Shown here: positions 34,700 through 45,404 of the stretch, in pieces
Position numbering within the stretch: the stretch's first letter is position 1
Layout of the letters: each line of letters starts with the position of its first letter
Origin: Bacteroidota bacterium
Lineage (GTDB): Bacteria; Bacteroidota; Bacteroidia; Chitinophagales; JADIYW01
DNA length: 64,000 bases
Direction: 5' to 3'
Assembly: GCA_963169645.1 (NCBI GenBank)
Contig: CAUJCO010000006.1
Span: 134,096 to 198,095 of the forward strand
The notes under the pieces: generated by a model
Databases searched by the model: none
Seen by the model: only the letters and a program-made list of their open reading frames with translations
Told to the model about the DNA's origin: nothing
Translations under genes and position numbers: made by a program

Positions 34700-36472
34700 A
34701 TGGCGGAATTACTTTTAGACGTAAAGAATTTAGTAACAGAGTTTAATACAGAAAACGGACTGGTTAAAGCCGTAAACGATGTTTCTTTTCAAGTAAATAA
34801 AGGCGAGGTAATTGGAATAGTAGGTGAATCCGGTTCCGGTAAATCCGTTACTTCTTTATCTATTATGCGATTAATTCCTAATCCACCCGGAAAAATTACA
34901 GGAGGCGAAATTAATTATTACCGCGATGGAAAAGCACCGATTGATTTGGTGAAAGTAGAAGATGCCATGATGCGTGAGTTTAGAGGGAACGAAATCTCCA
35001 TGATATTTCAAGAACCAATGACTTCTTTAAATCCTGTTTTTACTTGTGGTAATCAAGTAGCGGAAGCATTGATGTTGCATCAAAAAATATCCAAAAAAGA
35101 AGCCGAAGAAAAAACGCTGGAGTTATTTGCTAAAGTAAAATTGCCCGATCCGAAACGTGCTTTAAATGCATATCCGCATCAACTTTCCGGTGGTCAAAAA
35201 CAACGTGTAATGATTGCTATGGCAATGAGTTGCCAACCCAAAATATTAATTGCAGATGAACCTACTACGGCATTAGATGTAACGGTACAAAAAACCATCT
35301 TAGAACTCATCAATGATTTGAGCAGAGAAACCGGCATGTCTACCATTTTTATTACGCACGATTTAGGCGTTATTGCTGAAATTGCAGATAGAGTGATAGT
35401 AATGTATAAAGGAAAAATTGTGGAACAAGGTACCGTGTTAGATATTTTCTCTAATCCCAAACATCCATATACCAAAGGCTTATTAGCTTGCCGTCCGCCA
35501 TTAGATAAACGCTTGCATAAATTACCCGTAATTGCTGATTTTATGGAAGAAAAAGATGGCGTAATTACTGAAAAAGCAGCAGATATGAATGCCTTGGTTG
35601 AAGCATTTGTGGTAAGCGATGAACAAACAAAAAAACGTTATGAAACTTTGCAGCAAGGAAATCCGATTTTGCAATTAAAAAATATACAAACATGGTTTCC
35701 ATCTAAAACCAACATCTTTGGTAAACCGTTGGAATATGTGAAAGCAGTAGATGATGTTTCATTTGATGTATATGAAGGCGAAACGCTTGGTTTAGTAGGA
35801 GAGAGCGGTTGCGGAAAAACGACACTCGGTAGAACCATTTTGCGATTGATAGAACCAACAGGCGGAAAAGCTATTTTTGATGGGAAAGATATTTTTAATT
35901 TAGGTCAACGTAATTTGAAAGAATTGCGCGAACACATGCAAATTATTTTCCAAGATCCATATTCCTCTTTAAATCCGAGAATGACTATTGGAAATGCGAT
36001 TTTAGAACCTATGCAAGTGCATAATAAATATAGCAATGATGCCGAACGAAAAGATAAAGTGATAGAATTACTGGAAAAAGTAAACATGAAAGCGGAACAT
36101 TTTCAACGTTATCCGCACGAATTTTCCGGTGGTCAACGTCAGCGTATTTGTATCGCACGAGCCTTGGCATTAAATCCTAAATTTATTATTTGCGATGAGT
36201 CGGTTTCGGCATTAGACGTTTCGGTACAAGCACAAGTGTTGAATTTGTTAATACAGCTTCGGGAAGAATTTAAGTTTACGTATATCTTTATTTCGCACGA
36301 TTTATCAGTGGTGAAATTTATGAGCGATAGAATGGTGGTGATGAACAAAGGTAGAATAGAAGAAATGGGTATTGCTGATGATATTTATAATAATCCACAA
36401 CGAGAATACACGAAACAATTGATTGCCGCAATTCCGAAAGGAAAATTATCTGACATTCAAGCTCGTTTTTAA
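34700..36472 (+). CDS. oligopeptide ABC transporter, fused double ATPase (DppD-DppF type)
   Basis: Two complete ATPase domains lie in one chain of 590 residues. In the first, Walker A GESGSGKS is at 42-49, MIFQEPMTSLNPVFT is the Q-loop, QLSGGQKQRVMIAMAM is the signature and LIADEPTTALDV is Walker B. The second has GESGCGKT at 367-374, IIFQDPYSSLNPRMT, EFSGGQRQRICIARAL and IICDESVSALDV. The GKIVEQGTVLDIFSNPKHPYTKGLLAC segment is the peptide-importer C-terminal motif, repeated after the second domain. Such fusions serve DppB/DppC permeases, and a DppB-type gene is 20 kb away. Confidence 0.93.
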   Translation: MAELLLDVKNLVTEFNTENGLVKAVNDVSFQVNKGEVIGIVGESGSGKSVTSLSIMRLIPNPPGKITGGEINYYRDGKAPIDLVKVEDAMMREFRGNEISMIFQEPMTSLNPVFTCGNQVAEALMLHQKISKKEAEEKTLELFAKVKLPDPKRALNAYPHQLSGGQKQRVMIAMAMSCQPKILIADEPTTALDVTVQKTILELINDLSRETGMSTIFITHDLGVIAEIADRVIVMYKGKIVEQGTVLDIFSNPKHPYTKGLLACRPPLDKRLHKLPVIADFMEEKDGVITEKAADMNALVEAFVVSDEQTKKRYETLQQGNPILQLKNIQTWFPSKTNIFGKPLEYVKAVDDVSFDVYEGETLGLVGESGCGKTTLGRTILRLIEPTGGKAIFDGKDIFNLGQRNLKELREHMQIIFQDPYSSLNPRMTIGNAILEPMQVHNKYSNDAERKDKVIELLEKVNMKAEHFQRYPHEFSGGQRQRICIARALALNPKFIICDESVSALDVSVQAQVLNLLIQLREEFKFTYIFISHDLSVVKFMSDRMVVMNKGRIEEMGIADDIYNNPQREYTKQLIAAIPKGKLSDIQARF

Positions 36473-36568
36473 GTACGATACTATTTTTTTTATTCCGTTT
36501 TTTTATTGACCTTGTACTATGTTTACAACGGAATTGCCATTTTATTTTAACCATAAACACCATACAAT

Positions 36569-37846
36569 ATGAACGATATTATTTGTCCAAATTGCCATAA
36601 AGCATTCAAAGTGGATGAAGCCGGATTTGCGAGTATTTTAAAGCAAGTTCGCGATACAAAATTTGAAGAAGAATTACACGAACGATTGAAATTAGCCGAA
36701 CAAGCCAAAGTAAGTGCCGTTCAGTTAGCCGAAGCAAATCTTAAAAATGCATTGCAAATAAAATTAGCCGAAAAAGAAAACGAACTATTACAATTAAAAG
36801 CCAACAGTGAACGCCGTTTGGCAGAAGAAAAAGCACAAAAAGATGCACAACTTTTAGAATTGAAAGCAAAATTGGAACTTGCAGAAACTGAAAAAAAATT
36901 ATCTATTACAGAAGCCATCCAACAATTAGAGAAAGAACGCGATATTTTGGCAAATGATGTGCGTTTAAAAGAAACTGAAAAGCAATTATTGGAAAAATCA
37001 TTGAACGAACAATTTGCATCTGTTATTAAAACGAAAGACGACATCATTAAATTGAAAGATGAAGAAATTGCACTTCGCAAAGATATGAAGATGAAACTAT
37101 CAACAAAAATGATAGGTGAAACCTTAGAGCAACATTGTGAGTTGGAATTTAATAAACTACGTGCAACGGCTTTTCAAAAAGCATATTTTGAAAAAGATAA
37201 TAACGCAAAATCGGGTAGCAAAGGCGATTATATTTATCGGGAACAAGATGAGTTTGGAAATGAGATTATTTCCATCATGTTTGAAATGAAAAACGAAGGT
37301 GATGAAACAGCAACCAAAAAACGCAATGAAGATTTCTTTAAAGAATTAGATAAAGATAGAAGCGAAAAAAAATGCGAATATGCCGTGTTGGTTACGCTAT
37401 TAGAAGCTGAGAATGAATTGTATAACGTTGGAATTGTAGATGTATCGCATAAATATGAAAAAATGTATGTGGTGCGACCGCAATTTTTTATTCCAATTAT
37501 TACCTTACTACGCAATGCAGCAATGAATGCAGCACAAGTGAAATCAGAATTGGCAAGAATTCAAAATCAAAATATTGATATAACAAATTTTGAAAATAGC
37601 TTGTTAGAATTTAAAGAGAAATTTGCAAAAAACTACGAGTTGGCGGCACGCCAATTTAAAACGGCCATTGACGAAATAGACAAGACAATTGACCATCTTC
37701 AAAAAACAAAAGATGCCTTATTGTCATCCGTAAATAATTTACGTTTAGCAAATAATAAATCAGAAGAGTTGACCATTAAACGCTTAACACGAGGCAACCC
37801 AACCATGACAGCAAAGTTTGAAGAACTTCAAAATAAGAAAGCGTAA
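36569..37846 (+). CDS. DUF2130 protein with coiled coil and nuclease-like core
   Basis: The protein starts with a half zinc-ribbon (Cys6-x2-Cys9) and the DUF2130 opening ([16 protein letters not shown]). A long charged coiled coil covers about residues 25-170, including [20 protein letters not shown]. The conserved core follows: [36 protein letters not shown] with Asp220, then [28 protein letters not shown] with Glu239-x-Lys241. Asp, a gap of about 18 residues and ExK is the PD-(D/E)XK nuclease pattern, so a nucleic-acid-cleaving role is possible (inference). The family's function is unknown. Length is 425. Confidence 0.85.
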   Translation: MNDIICPNCHKAFKVDEAGFASILKQVRDTKFEEELHERLKLAEQAKVSAVQLAEANLKNALQIKLAEKENELLQLKANSERRLAEEKAQKDAQLLELKAKLELAETEKKLSITEAIQQLEKERDILANDVRLKETEKQLLEKSLNEQFASVIKTKDDIIKLKDEEIALRKDMKMKLSTKMIGETLEQHCELEFNKLRATAFQKAYFEKDNNAKSGSKGDYIYREQDEFGNEIISIMFEMKNEGDETATKKRNEDFFKELDKDRSEKKCEYAVLVTLLEAENELYNVGIVDVSHKYEKMYVVRPQFFIPIITLLRNAAMNAAQVKSELARIQNQNIDITNFENSLLEFKEKFAKNYELAARQFKTAIDEIDKTIDHLQKTKDALLSSVNNLRLANNKSEELTIKRLTRGNPTMTAKFEELQNKKA

Positions 37847-38020
37847 TTCCAACTTATTTTTGAGTTAGTATTGATACATTAAAAATATAAATACCATTTT
37901 TTATGACTTTTTTATAGTTGTAAAATTGTACTATCTTTCAGGATATCGAATAAATTAAATCCTAGAGCTATTTTATACATTCCAATTTGCGGTTCGTTTC
38001 TATTACCTTTGTAATAATAT

Positions 38021-40027
38021 ATGGCAAAAAAGAAAAAAATAAATAAAGGTTCTCAACGTGTTTCGAACCAGCGAGCTAAAAATGCAGATACCAAAAATCA
38101 TACGTCGTTTTTAGTAGGCGAAGAGTTGATTGGTGTTATTGATATTGCGCGTAGTGGTGATGGTTTTGTGATGATAGAAGGAAAACCAAAAGATTATTAC
38201 GTACATCGCAAAAATGTAAACCATGCATTTGATGGTGATACAGTGAAAGTGCGACGTATGCACAAACCCAATAGTTCTCGACCGGAATGTACTGTAATCG
38301 AAATTGTAAAACGTAATAGAACGCATTTTATTGGTGTAGTAGAACGCATCAACGATACTTGTTTCGTAGTGCCGGATAATCCCGGAATTAAAGCAGATTT
38401 TTATATTCCGGAAGCACGTACGCACAAAGCCAAACATCACGATAAAGTAGTGGTGGAATTGGTTGAATGGCGAACTAAAGATAAGAATCCAATCGGTCAC
38501 ATCACCGAAATTTTGGGCAATGCCGGCAGTAACGATATTGAAATGAAATCCATTTTAGTTGAGAATGGTTTTTTTACTTCTTTCCCCAAAAATGTATTGG
38601 ATGAAGCTGACGCATTAGATATAAAAGTATCAGATGAAGAAAAGAAAAAACGCAGAGATTTTACCAAAGTACCAACGTTTACAATTGATCCGACAGATGC
38701 GAAAGATTTTGATGATGCACTTTCCATCCAAACTTTAGAAGATGGAATATTTGAAATTGGTGTTCATATTGCCGATGTGTCGCATTATGTAGCCGAGCAT
38801 TCTGCAATGGAAAAAGAAGCATTTAAACGAGCTACTTCGGTATATTTAGTTGATAGAGTAGCACCAATGTTTCCGGAACGCTTGTCGAATATTGTGTGTT
38901 CCTTGCGGCCGAATGAAGATAAATGTTGTTATGCTGCCGTTTTTAAAATGGATGCCAAAGCCAATGTAAAAGAAGTGTGGTTTGGTAGAACTGTTATTCA
39001 TTCTCAAAAACGGTTTACCTATGATGAAGCACAAGAAATTTTAGAAGGAAAAAATGGTGTGTTTAAAGATGAATTATTACAATTAAATGCATTGGCTCAC
39101 ATCTTGCGAAAACATCGATTTAAACATGGTGCAATCGGATTTGAAGCTCCGGAAACAAAGTTTCAGTTAGACGAAAATGGAAAACCCATAGGTGTGTATG
39201 TCAAAGAGCGAAAAGATGCTCATTTGCTAATAGAAGATTTTATGTTGTTGGCAAATAAGGCAGTGGCTACATATATTGGAAAAGAAGTAAACCAAAACGG
39301 AAAAGTTCCATTTGTATATCGCGTACACGATTTGCCGAATGAAGAAAAGTTGATCGATTTCCAATTGTTTGCTCAGAAATTTGGTTACAAAATTCAATTT
39401 GACAACCCCAAACAAATTGCCAAAGCATTGAATAATTTGATGCAAGAAATTGAAGGTAAACCGGAACAAGCTGTGTTGCAACAGTTGGCAATTCGTTGTA
39501 TGGCAAAAGCAATTTATACAACGGATAATATTGGTCATTATGGTTTGGGGTTTGATTATTATACGCATTTTACATCGCCTATACGTCGTTATCCGGATGT
39601 GATGGTGCATCGTTTGTTAGATAAAATTATGCATCGCAAGAAATTACCAACACAAGATGAAATAGAATACCTATGCAAGCATAGCAGTGAGCGAGAACGT
39701 GCCGCAGCCGATGCGGAACGCAGTTCCGTAAAATATAAAATGGCAGAGTTTTTATTGGATAGAATAGGAGAGACTTTTAAAGGTGTTATTTCCGGTGTGA
39801 AAAATTGGGGAATTTATGTAGAGCTTCCTGCGTATAATTGTGAAGGTATGGTACGTAGCGAAACGCTGAAAGATGATGTTTATGTGTATGATGAACGTAA
39901 AATGCGTATGATAGGAAGACGAACAGATAAAGTATATCAATTGGGTGATGATGCTATTGTAAAATTAGTAGCTGTTGATATAGAAAAGAAAACTATTGAT
40001 TTTGAATTTTGCAAAAATGTTTTTTAA
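38021..40027 (+). CDS. rnr: ribonuclease R
   Basis: RNase R is a processive 3'-5' exoribonuclease of the RNB family that degrades structured RNA. The order is: Lys-rich N-terminus, cold-shock/OB domains (about 30-190), RNB domain from about residue 215 with the catalytic acid cluster in TIDPTDAKDFDDALSI, VHIADVSHYVAEHSAMEKEA, RATSVYLVDRVAPMFPERLSN, HYGLGFDYYTHFTSPIRRYPDVMVHRLL and finally an S1 domain (GETFKGVISGVKNWGIYVEL). The length of 668 is slightly short for the family but all domains are present. A TACCTTTG ends nine bases upstream of the start, possibly its -7 element. Confidence 0.95.
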   Translation: MAKKKKINKGSQRVSNQRAKNADTKNHTSFLVGEELIGVIDIARSGDGFVMIEGKPKDYYVHRKNVNHAFDGDTVKVRRMHKPNSSRPECTVIEIVKRNRTHFIGVVERINDTCFVVPDNPGIKADFYIPEARTHKAKHHDKVVVELVEWRTKDKNPIGHITEILGNAGSNDIEMKSILVENGFFTSFPKNVLDEADALDIKVSDEEKKKRRDFTKVPTFTIDPTDAKDFDDALSIQTLEDGIFEIGVHIADVSHYVAEHSAMEKEAFKRATSVYLVDRVAPMFPERLSNIVCSLRPNEDKCCYAAVFKMDAKANVKEVWFGRTVIHSQKRFTYDEAQEILEGKNGVFKDELLQLNALAHILRKHRFKHGAIGFEAPETKFQLDENGKPIGVYVKERKDAHLLIEDFMLLANKAVATYIGKEVNQNGKVPFVYRVHDLPNEEKLIDFQLFAQKFGYKIQFDNPKQIAKALNNLMQEIEGKPEQAVLQQLAIRCMAKAIYTTDNIGHYGLGFDYYTHFTSPIRRYPDVMVHRLLDKIMHRKKLPTQDEIEYLCKHSSERERAAADAERSSVKYKMAEFLLDRIGETFKGVISGVKNWGIYVELPAYNCEGMVRSETLKDDVYVYDERKMRMIGRRTDKVYQLGDDAIVKLVAVDIEKKTIDFEFCKNVF

Positions 40028-40030
40028 TAG

Positions 40031-40255
40031 AAAAAACTTTGTGCACTATGTGGTTCATAAAATTAGTAGTAAGTAACGAGTAGTAAGTATTGAGAAATGA
40101 AAGTTATTTTGTAAAAAAAATGAAATAAGATTCCCATTTACATGTGAATGATATTAAAAAACTTTGTGCTCTTTGCGTAAGAGCTTTGAGCGCTTTGTAG
40201 TTAAAAGATGAGATTCCCTCTTTCGAGGGAATGACATTACTACATTACTACATTA
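40031..40255. repeat. composite intergenic repeat region
   Basis: In the 267-base convergent gap I see four units of a heptamer (TAGTAAG, TAACGAG, TAGTAAG, TATTGAG at 40067-40094). There are two copies of AAAAAACTTTGTGC (40031-40044, 40156-40169), and a low-complexity TTTGCG/TTTGAGCG stretch follows the second. There are two hairpins of the form GATTCCC...GGGAATGA (40130-40150 diverged; 40213-40232 with an 8-bp stem and TTTC loop). Octamer ACATTACT repeats two and three-quarter times at 40235-40256. The hairpin at 40213 could terminate rnr. Confidence 0.7.
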
Positions 40256-40294
40256 TTTCATTCAAATAAACTTTGCTGTTAAACAGAAAGTATA

Positions 40295-41533
40295 TTAATG
40301 AACATGTTCTTCGGGTTTTGTCATTTTTGCATTGATGAAAAATGCACCTTTTACAGCAATTTTCGCATTGTTGGGCAAATCTATCACGGGTGTAATAGCG
40401 GTGTATCCAACTTCTGAAATGCCTTTTACTACTTCTATTTTTTCAAAATATATTTCTGTTGTTTTTTCCTTTTCTTCCGCTTCTTTTACTTCATGTTCAT
40501 CTTTTGGTCTTTTATCTGTTACCATAAATATATAATCACGACCATCTGCATTAATAATTGCATCGTTTGGAACTGCCGGCATTACGGCATTATTTAAACT
40601 AACAATTGCAGTGATGTTCATGCCATCTATCAATCCTGATTTGTTACCGTTTACTTTGCAATGTACCGCAATAGTTTTGCTTTCCGATTCAAAGGCTGTT
40701 CCAATACTGTACACATGTGCATCGTATTCTTGAATCGGATTATTGGTTAATGTAAAATGGATGGTTTGACCAATTTTTATCAAAGGCAAATCCTTTTCAA
40801 AAATTTGTAAATCTAAATGAAGTTGGTTGTTATCCACGATTTCCGCTACCGGCGATGATACATCTACATAAGAACCAATTTTAGAAAATAAATTGCTAAT
40901 CGTTCCATTTATCGGGCTGGTAACTGTTAATGCTGATTTCATGTTTTCATTACTAATATTATTTGGGTTGATGCCCATTAATTGTATTTGTTGTTGTAAA
41001 GATGCTTTACGTGTACGTAATGTTTTCAATTCTACATCGGCACTTTGAAAGTTTTTCAGTGCACCGGCATTTTCCTTGTTTAATTCTTTTTGACGATTAA
41101 GTTCTTGTTCTGCATATATAATTTTGCTACTTACCAATAAATATTCTTCTTGCAGTTGAATAAATTGTGGGTTGGCGATAGTGGCTATTACTTGACCTTG
41201 TTTTACATAACTACCTACTTGTACGTTCAATGTTTTAATTACGCCACCGTATAACGAAGTGGCATTTGCTTTGTTGTTATTGGGCACACGCAAGTTGCCG
41301 TTTAGTTTGAGAGTAGCTGTTAATTGTTTATTTTCAATGTTGCCAATTTGTATGTCAACAGCTTTTATTTGTGCATCTGTTAATGAAGTTATTGTCTTTT
41401 CTGTTTCCGTTGTTGCTACGTCGTGCGTGTGTGCATCTTCTTCGTTGTGTGAATGGTTAGAACATGCAATCAATACGCTACTTGCAAGTACACATTGCAT
41501 AAAAAGTTTGAAATTATTTTTAGAGATAAACAT
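40295..41533 (-). CDS. RND efflux periplasmic adaptor lipoprotein, CzcB-like
   Basis: This is the membrane-fusion subunit of a heavy-metal efflux pump. It is a lipoprotein (LIAC, Cys24), and the mature end is His-rich (SNHSHNEEDAHTHD), a common metal-binding start in CzcB/CusB. Lipoyl-like half motifs are GGVIKTLNVQVGSYVKQGQVIATIANP and ALTVTSPINGTISNLFSKIGSYVDVSSPV. The coiled-coil hairpin lies between them (about 130-200). A beta-barrel domain with QTIHFTLTNNPIQEYDAHVYSIG follows. The stop lies near the window's repeat region. It is 10 bases downstream of the pump gene, so the transcript runs pump then adaptor. Confidence 0.9.
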   Translation of the reverse strand: MFISKNNFKLFMQCVLASSVLIACSNHSHNEEDAHTHDVATTETEKTITSLTDAQIKAVDIQIGNIENKQLTATLKLNGNLRVPNNNKANATSLYGGVIKTLNVQVGSYVKQGQVIATIANPQFIQLQEEYLLVSSKIIYAEQELNRQKELNKENAGALKNFQSADVELKTLRTRKASLQQQIQLMGINPNNISNENMKSALTVTSPINGTISNLFSKIGSYVDVSSPVAEIVDNNQLHLDLQIFEKDLPLIKIGQTIHFTLTNNPIQEYDAHVYSIGTAFESESKTIAVHCKVNGNKSGLIDGMNITAIVSLNNAVMPAVPNDAIINADGRDYIFMVTDKRPKDEHEVKEAEEKEKTTEIYFEKIEVVKGISEVGYTAITPVIDLPNNAKIAVKGAFFINAKMTKPEEHVH

Positions 41534-41543
41534 AGGATTTATT

Positions 41544-44500
41544 TTATTGGTGGATAAGATATTTTAAATAAAGAATGGTTTCATTAAGTTGATATATACT
41601 TTTTAAGAAATTCAATTTTGTATTTCCGGCGGTTTGCAATGCCATTAAATATTCAACATAATCAATATCTCCAGTACGATAACCAACTTGCGCATTTTGA
41701 ATTATTTCATTTGCATTCGGTAATGCTGTATCGTTGTAATATTGATATTCTTGTTTGCGTTGTTGATATTGTTCGATAGCATTTTGTTGTTGCGTGCGTA
41801 ATTCTTGGAGCTTGTAATCTGCAATTGTTTCAATAGCTTGTTTTTGATAATCTAACGCTTTTATTTTTGCTTTTGTGGCGCCAAATGAAACCGGAATTTG
41901 TATGCCAACGCTACCAACATGAAATCTTTTTTTACCATTAAAATACTCGTCTTGTCCGTCTATCGTTTGAAATCCAATTAATGATTGATTGGTGTAACCT
42001 AAAGTAAAGTCAGGTAAGGCTTGTGCTTTTTCAACCTTTTGTGTTTGTGTAAGAATGGCAGCTTCTTGCAGTAATAACTGTATGTTTGGATGATTTTTTA
42101 ATGAAAAAGTATCACTTGCTGATAGCACATCAATTGGTAAATATGTGCTATCTGAATTTATTGAAAAATCATTTTCTGTATTCAACATAATGCTCAAATT
42201 ATTGTAGGCAATGTTGTAGTTGGTGTTGTTTTGTTTCCATAGTAATTGCATTTCTCCATGTTTTGTTTCGGCACTACTAATTTCAATTTTCTTTCCTTCT
42301 CCGGTTTTGTAACGTACCGTTGCTGCTTGCAAAAATGCGGTGTACAAACTATCTAAATAGAGTAGCTGTTTTTTATTGTGTTCTAAAAATAATAGTTCGT
42401 TGTACAACTTTCTAACAGTATATACAAGCTCATTTTTTGTGATTTCTTGTTGCCATTTTTGTCCTTGTAATTCTGCATTGATTAATTGTTTTTTTGCATT
42501 AAATACAGTTGGAAATGGAATAGTTTGTTCTATGCTAACGGCATGGTCGAATTGAATGCTGCTGTATTGTCCAAATTGTGTATTTAAGGATAGTTTAGGA
42601 AATTCTCTTGCAGATTTTTGTGCGTTCTGTTTAGCTTGTATTTCCAAATTTTGAGCCTTTATTTCCGGATTATTTTTTGTTGCTAATTCAATGGCTTGTT
42701 CTACTGTTAATACTTGTCTATTTTGTGCGGTTACATTTGAAGTAACATTCAATAGCAATATACCTAAAAGTAAAATTGTTGTTTTCATCGATTTATTTTT
42801 TGTTTGGAAGATGGATTGAAATACGATGTATAATAAAGGCAATACAAAAAGGGTAAGCAGCGTAGCACTTATCAAACCTCCAATAACTACGGTAGCTAAT
42901 GGTTTTTGTACTTCGGCTCCTGCACTGTTACTTAATGCCATCGGCAGAAATCCTAAAGATGCAACAGTAGCTGTCATGAGTACAGGTCGCAAACGAATTT
43001 TTGTACCTTCATACACTCTATGCAAAATATCATTAATGCCTTCTTTTTCAAGTTGGTTAAATGTGCCAATTAATACGATTCCATTTAAAACGGCAACACC
43101 AAATAGTGCAATAAAACCGACACCTGCGGAAATACTAAATGGCATATCTCTGATTAACAAAGCAAATACACCGCCTATGGCACTCATCGGAATGGCTGTA
43201 AATATGAGCATTGCTTGCGCAAACGAACGAAAAGTAAGATAGAGTAAGATGAAAATAAGTAGTAAGGAAATTGGTACAACTATCATTAATCGATTGCTTG
43301 CTTTTTGTAAGTTCTCAAACGTTCCGCCATAGGCAAAGTAATATCCGGATGGCAATTTTATGTGTTGTTCTAATTTTTCTTGAATTTCTGCTACGATACT
43401 TTTTACATCTCTATTTTTTACATTAAAACCAATGACAATTCTTCTTTTTCCGGCTTCTCTACTTATTTGTGCTGCACCTAATTTGTACGAAATGTTGGCC
43501 ACTTGTGATAGCGGAATTTGCGAGCCATAATTGGTCGGTATCAATAAGTTTTGTACATCGTTGATGGAATTTTTATGTGTGCTATCTAAACGTACTACTA
43601 AATCGAATTTACGTTCGTTTTCATACACGACACCGGCTGATTTTCCTGCAAATGCTGTGCTAATTATGCTGTTTACATCTTCCACATTTAAACCATAATT
43701 CGCCATTCTATTTCGGTCATATTCAATATTGATTTGTGGTAAACCACTTACACGTTCTATTTGTGGAGCTGAAATTCCTTCAATTGTTTGTAGTACGTTG
43801 CTGACACTCTCAGCATAACGACTTAAAGTATCCATATTTTCTCCAAAAATTTTTACGGCTACGTCTTGACGGATTCCGGTCATTAGCTCGTTGAAGCGCA
43901 TTTGTATCGGTTGGTTTTTTTCAAAAAATATTCCGGGAATTACTTCCAATTTTTCCATCATCTCATCTGCAAGTTCATCGTATGTTTTATGCGTTTTCCA
44001 TTCCGATTGTGGTTTTAAAATAATCATCATGTCGGTTGCTTCCGGAGGCATTGGGTCAGTCGGCACTTCGGCACTTCCGGTTTTCCCGACTACCATTTTT
44101 ACTTCATCCATTTCTTTTATGATACGAGATGCTTGCATTGATGTTTCGATACTTTGTTGGAGCGATGCACCTTGAGGTAAAATACAGTGGAAAGCAAAAT
44201 CTCCTTCATTTAAAGTCGGAATAAATTCGCCACCCATCTTATTAAATAAGAATATGGAAAGTGCGAAAAGTGCTACGGAAAATGCAATTAAACTATTTTT
44301 AAATTGGATTGCTTTTTTTAATAAAGGTTGATAAAGTTGCTGAAAAAACTGCATCATTTTATCAGAAAAAGATAGATGATGTTGTTGTTTTAAGAACAAC
44401 GCACACATCATCGGAATATAAGTTAATGATAAGATGAGTGCACCTAAAATGGCAAAGCCTACTGTTTTTGCCATTGGTGCAAACATTTTCCCTTCAATAC

Positions 44501-45389
44501 CTATTAAGGTTAATATTGGAATGTAAACAATTAAGATTATTATTTCGCCAAATGCGGCACTGTTTCTGATTTTAGAGGATGATTGAAATACTTCTTCATC
44601 CATTTCTTTTTGTGTTAATGCATGTGTTGTTTTTCGCAATCCTAAGTGGTGTAACGTTGCTTCTACAATTATTACGGCACCATCTACAATTAAACCGAAA
44701 TCAATAGCACCTAAACTCATTAAATTGGCACTTACATGAAACACATTCATTAATCCTAATGCAAATAATAAGGATAATGGAATAGCAGATGCAACGATTA
44801 AACCGGCTCTTATATTTCCCAAAAATAATACCAATACAAAGATGACAATTAGTGCACCTTCGATAAGATTTTTTTCTACAGTACTGATGGCTCTTCCAAC
44901 TAATTCTGTTCTGTCTAAGAAGGGTTCTATCACCACATCATCCGGTAATGATTTTTGTATAGTTGGTATTTTTTCTTTGATCCTTTTTACAACTTCATTG
45001 CTATTTTCTCCTTTAAGCATCATCACTACACCACCTACTGCATCTACTTCACCGTTGTAGGTCATGGCTCCATAACGCACTGCACTTCCATAACGCACAT
45101 CAGCTACATCTCTAATAAAAATGGGAACATGTGTAGAATTGCTTTTTACTACAATATTTTTTATGTCATCTAAAGAGGATACCAGACCGATGCCACGAAT
45201 AAAATGCGAATAGGGTTTTTCATCAATATAAGTGCCACCTGTGTTTTGATTATTTTTTTCTAAGGCATTAAATATGTCCGGAATAGTAACACCCATTGCT
45301 CGGAGTCTATCCGGATTTACAGCAACTTCGTATTGTTTTAGTTGACCACCAAAACTATTGACTTCAGCAATGCCCGGAATTCCATACAA
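41544..45389 (-). CDS. C-terminal fragment: CzcA-like pump body plus fused TolC-like domain (1281 aa)
   Basis: The first ATG after the stop is 15 bases on (MYGIPGIAEV), but the conserved frame continues from the stop itself. It carries the porter subdomains, two sets of RND membrane segments and the metal-site motif GAIDFGLIVDGAV. MPPEATDMMIILKPQSEWK and PISLLLIFILLYLTF lie in the second half. From residue 868 the TolC-like part runs (TVEQAIELATKNNPEIKAQN, then PFPTVFNAKKQLINAELQG) with long helices, ending LNETILYLKYLIHQ. CzcA-TolC fusions occur in other Bacteroidota, so the fusion itself is probably genuine. Confidence 0.85.
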   Translation of the reverse strand: MYGIPGIAEVNSFGGQLKQYEVAVNPDRLRAMGVTIPDIFNALEKNNQNTGGTYIDEKPYSHFIRGIGLVSSLDDIKNIVVKSNSTHVPIFIRDVADVRYGSAVRYGAMTYNGEVDAVGGVVMMLKGENSNEVVKRIKEKIPTIQKSLPDDVVIEPFLDRTELVGRAISTVEKNLIEGALIVIFVLVLFLGNIRAGLIVASAIPLSLLFALGLMNVFHVSANLMSLGAIDFGLIVDGAVIIVEATLHHLGLRKTTHALTQKEMDEEVFQSSSKIRNSAAFGEIIILIVYIPILTLIGIEGKMFAPMAKTVGFAILGALILSLTYIPMMCALFLKQQHHLSFSDKMMQFFQQLYQPLLKKAIQFKNSLIAFSVALFALSIFLFNKMGGEFIPTLNEGDFAFHCILPQGASLQQSIETSMQASRIIKEMDEVKMVVGKTGSAEVPTDPMPPEATDMMIILKPQSEWKTHKTYDELADEMMEKLEVIPGIFFEKNQPIQMRFNELMTGIRQDVAVKIFGENMDTLSRYAESVSNVLQTIEGISAPQIERVSGLPQINIEYDRNRMANYGLNVEDVNSIISTAFAGKSAGVVYENERKFDLVVRLDSTHKNSINDVQNLLIPTNYGSQIPLSQVANISYKLGAAQISREAGKRRIVIGFNVKNRDVKSIVAEIQEKLEQHIKLPSGYYFAYGGTFENLQKASNRLMIVVPISLLLIFILLYLTFRSFAQAMLIFTAIPMSAIGGVFALLIRDMPFSISAGVGFIALFGVAVLNGIVLIGTFNQLEKEGINDILHRVYEGTKIRLRPVLMTATVASLGFLPMALSNSAGAEVQKPLATVVIGGLISATLLTLFVLPLLYIVFQSIFQTKNKSMKTTILLLGILLLNVTSNVTAQNRQVLTVEQAIELATKNNPEIKAQNLEIQAKQNAQKSAREFPKLSLNTQFGQYSSIQFDHAVSIEQTIPFPTVFNAKKQLINAELQGQKWQQEITKNELVYTVRKLYNELLFLEHNKKQLLYLDSLYTAFLQAATVRYKTGEGKKIEISSAETKHGEMQLLWKQNNTNYNIAYNNLSIMLNTENDFSINSDSTYLPIDVLSASDTFSLKNHPNIQLLLQEAAILTQTQKVEKAQALPDFTLGYTNQSLIGFQTIDGQDEYFNGKKRFHVGSVGIQIPVSFGATKAKIKALDYQKQAIETIADYKLQELRTQQQNAIEQYQQRKQEYQYYNDTALPNANEIIQNAQVGYRTGDIDYVEYLMALQTAGNTKLNFLKSIYQLNETILYLKYLIHQ

Positions 45390-45404
45390 TTGCCGAGCAA
45401 CTAT

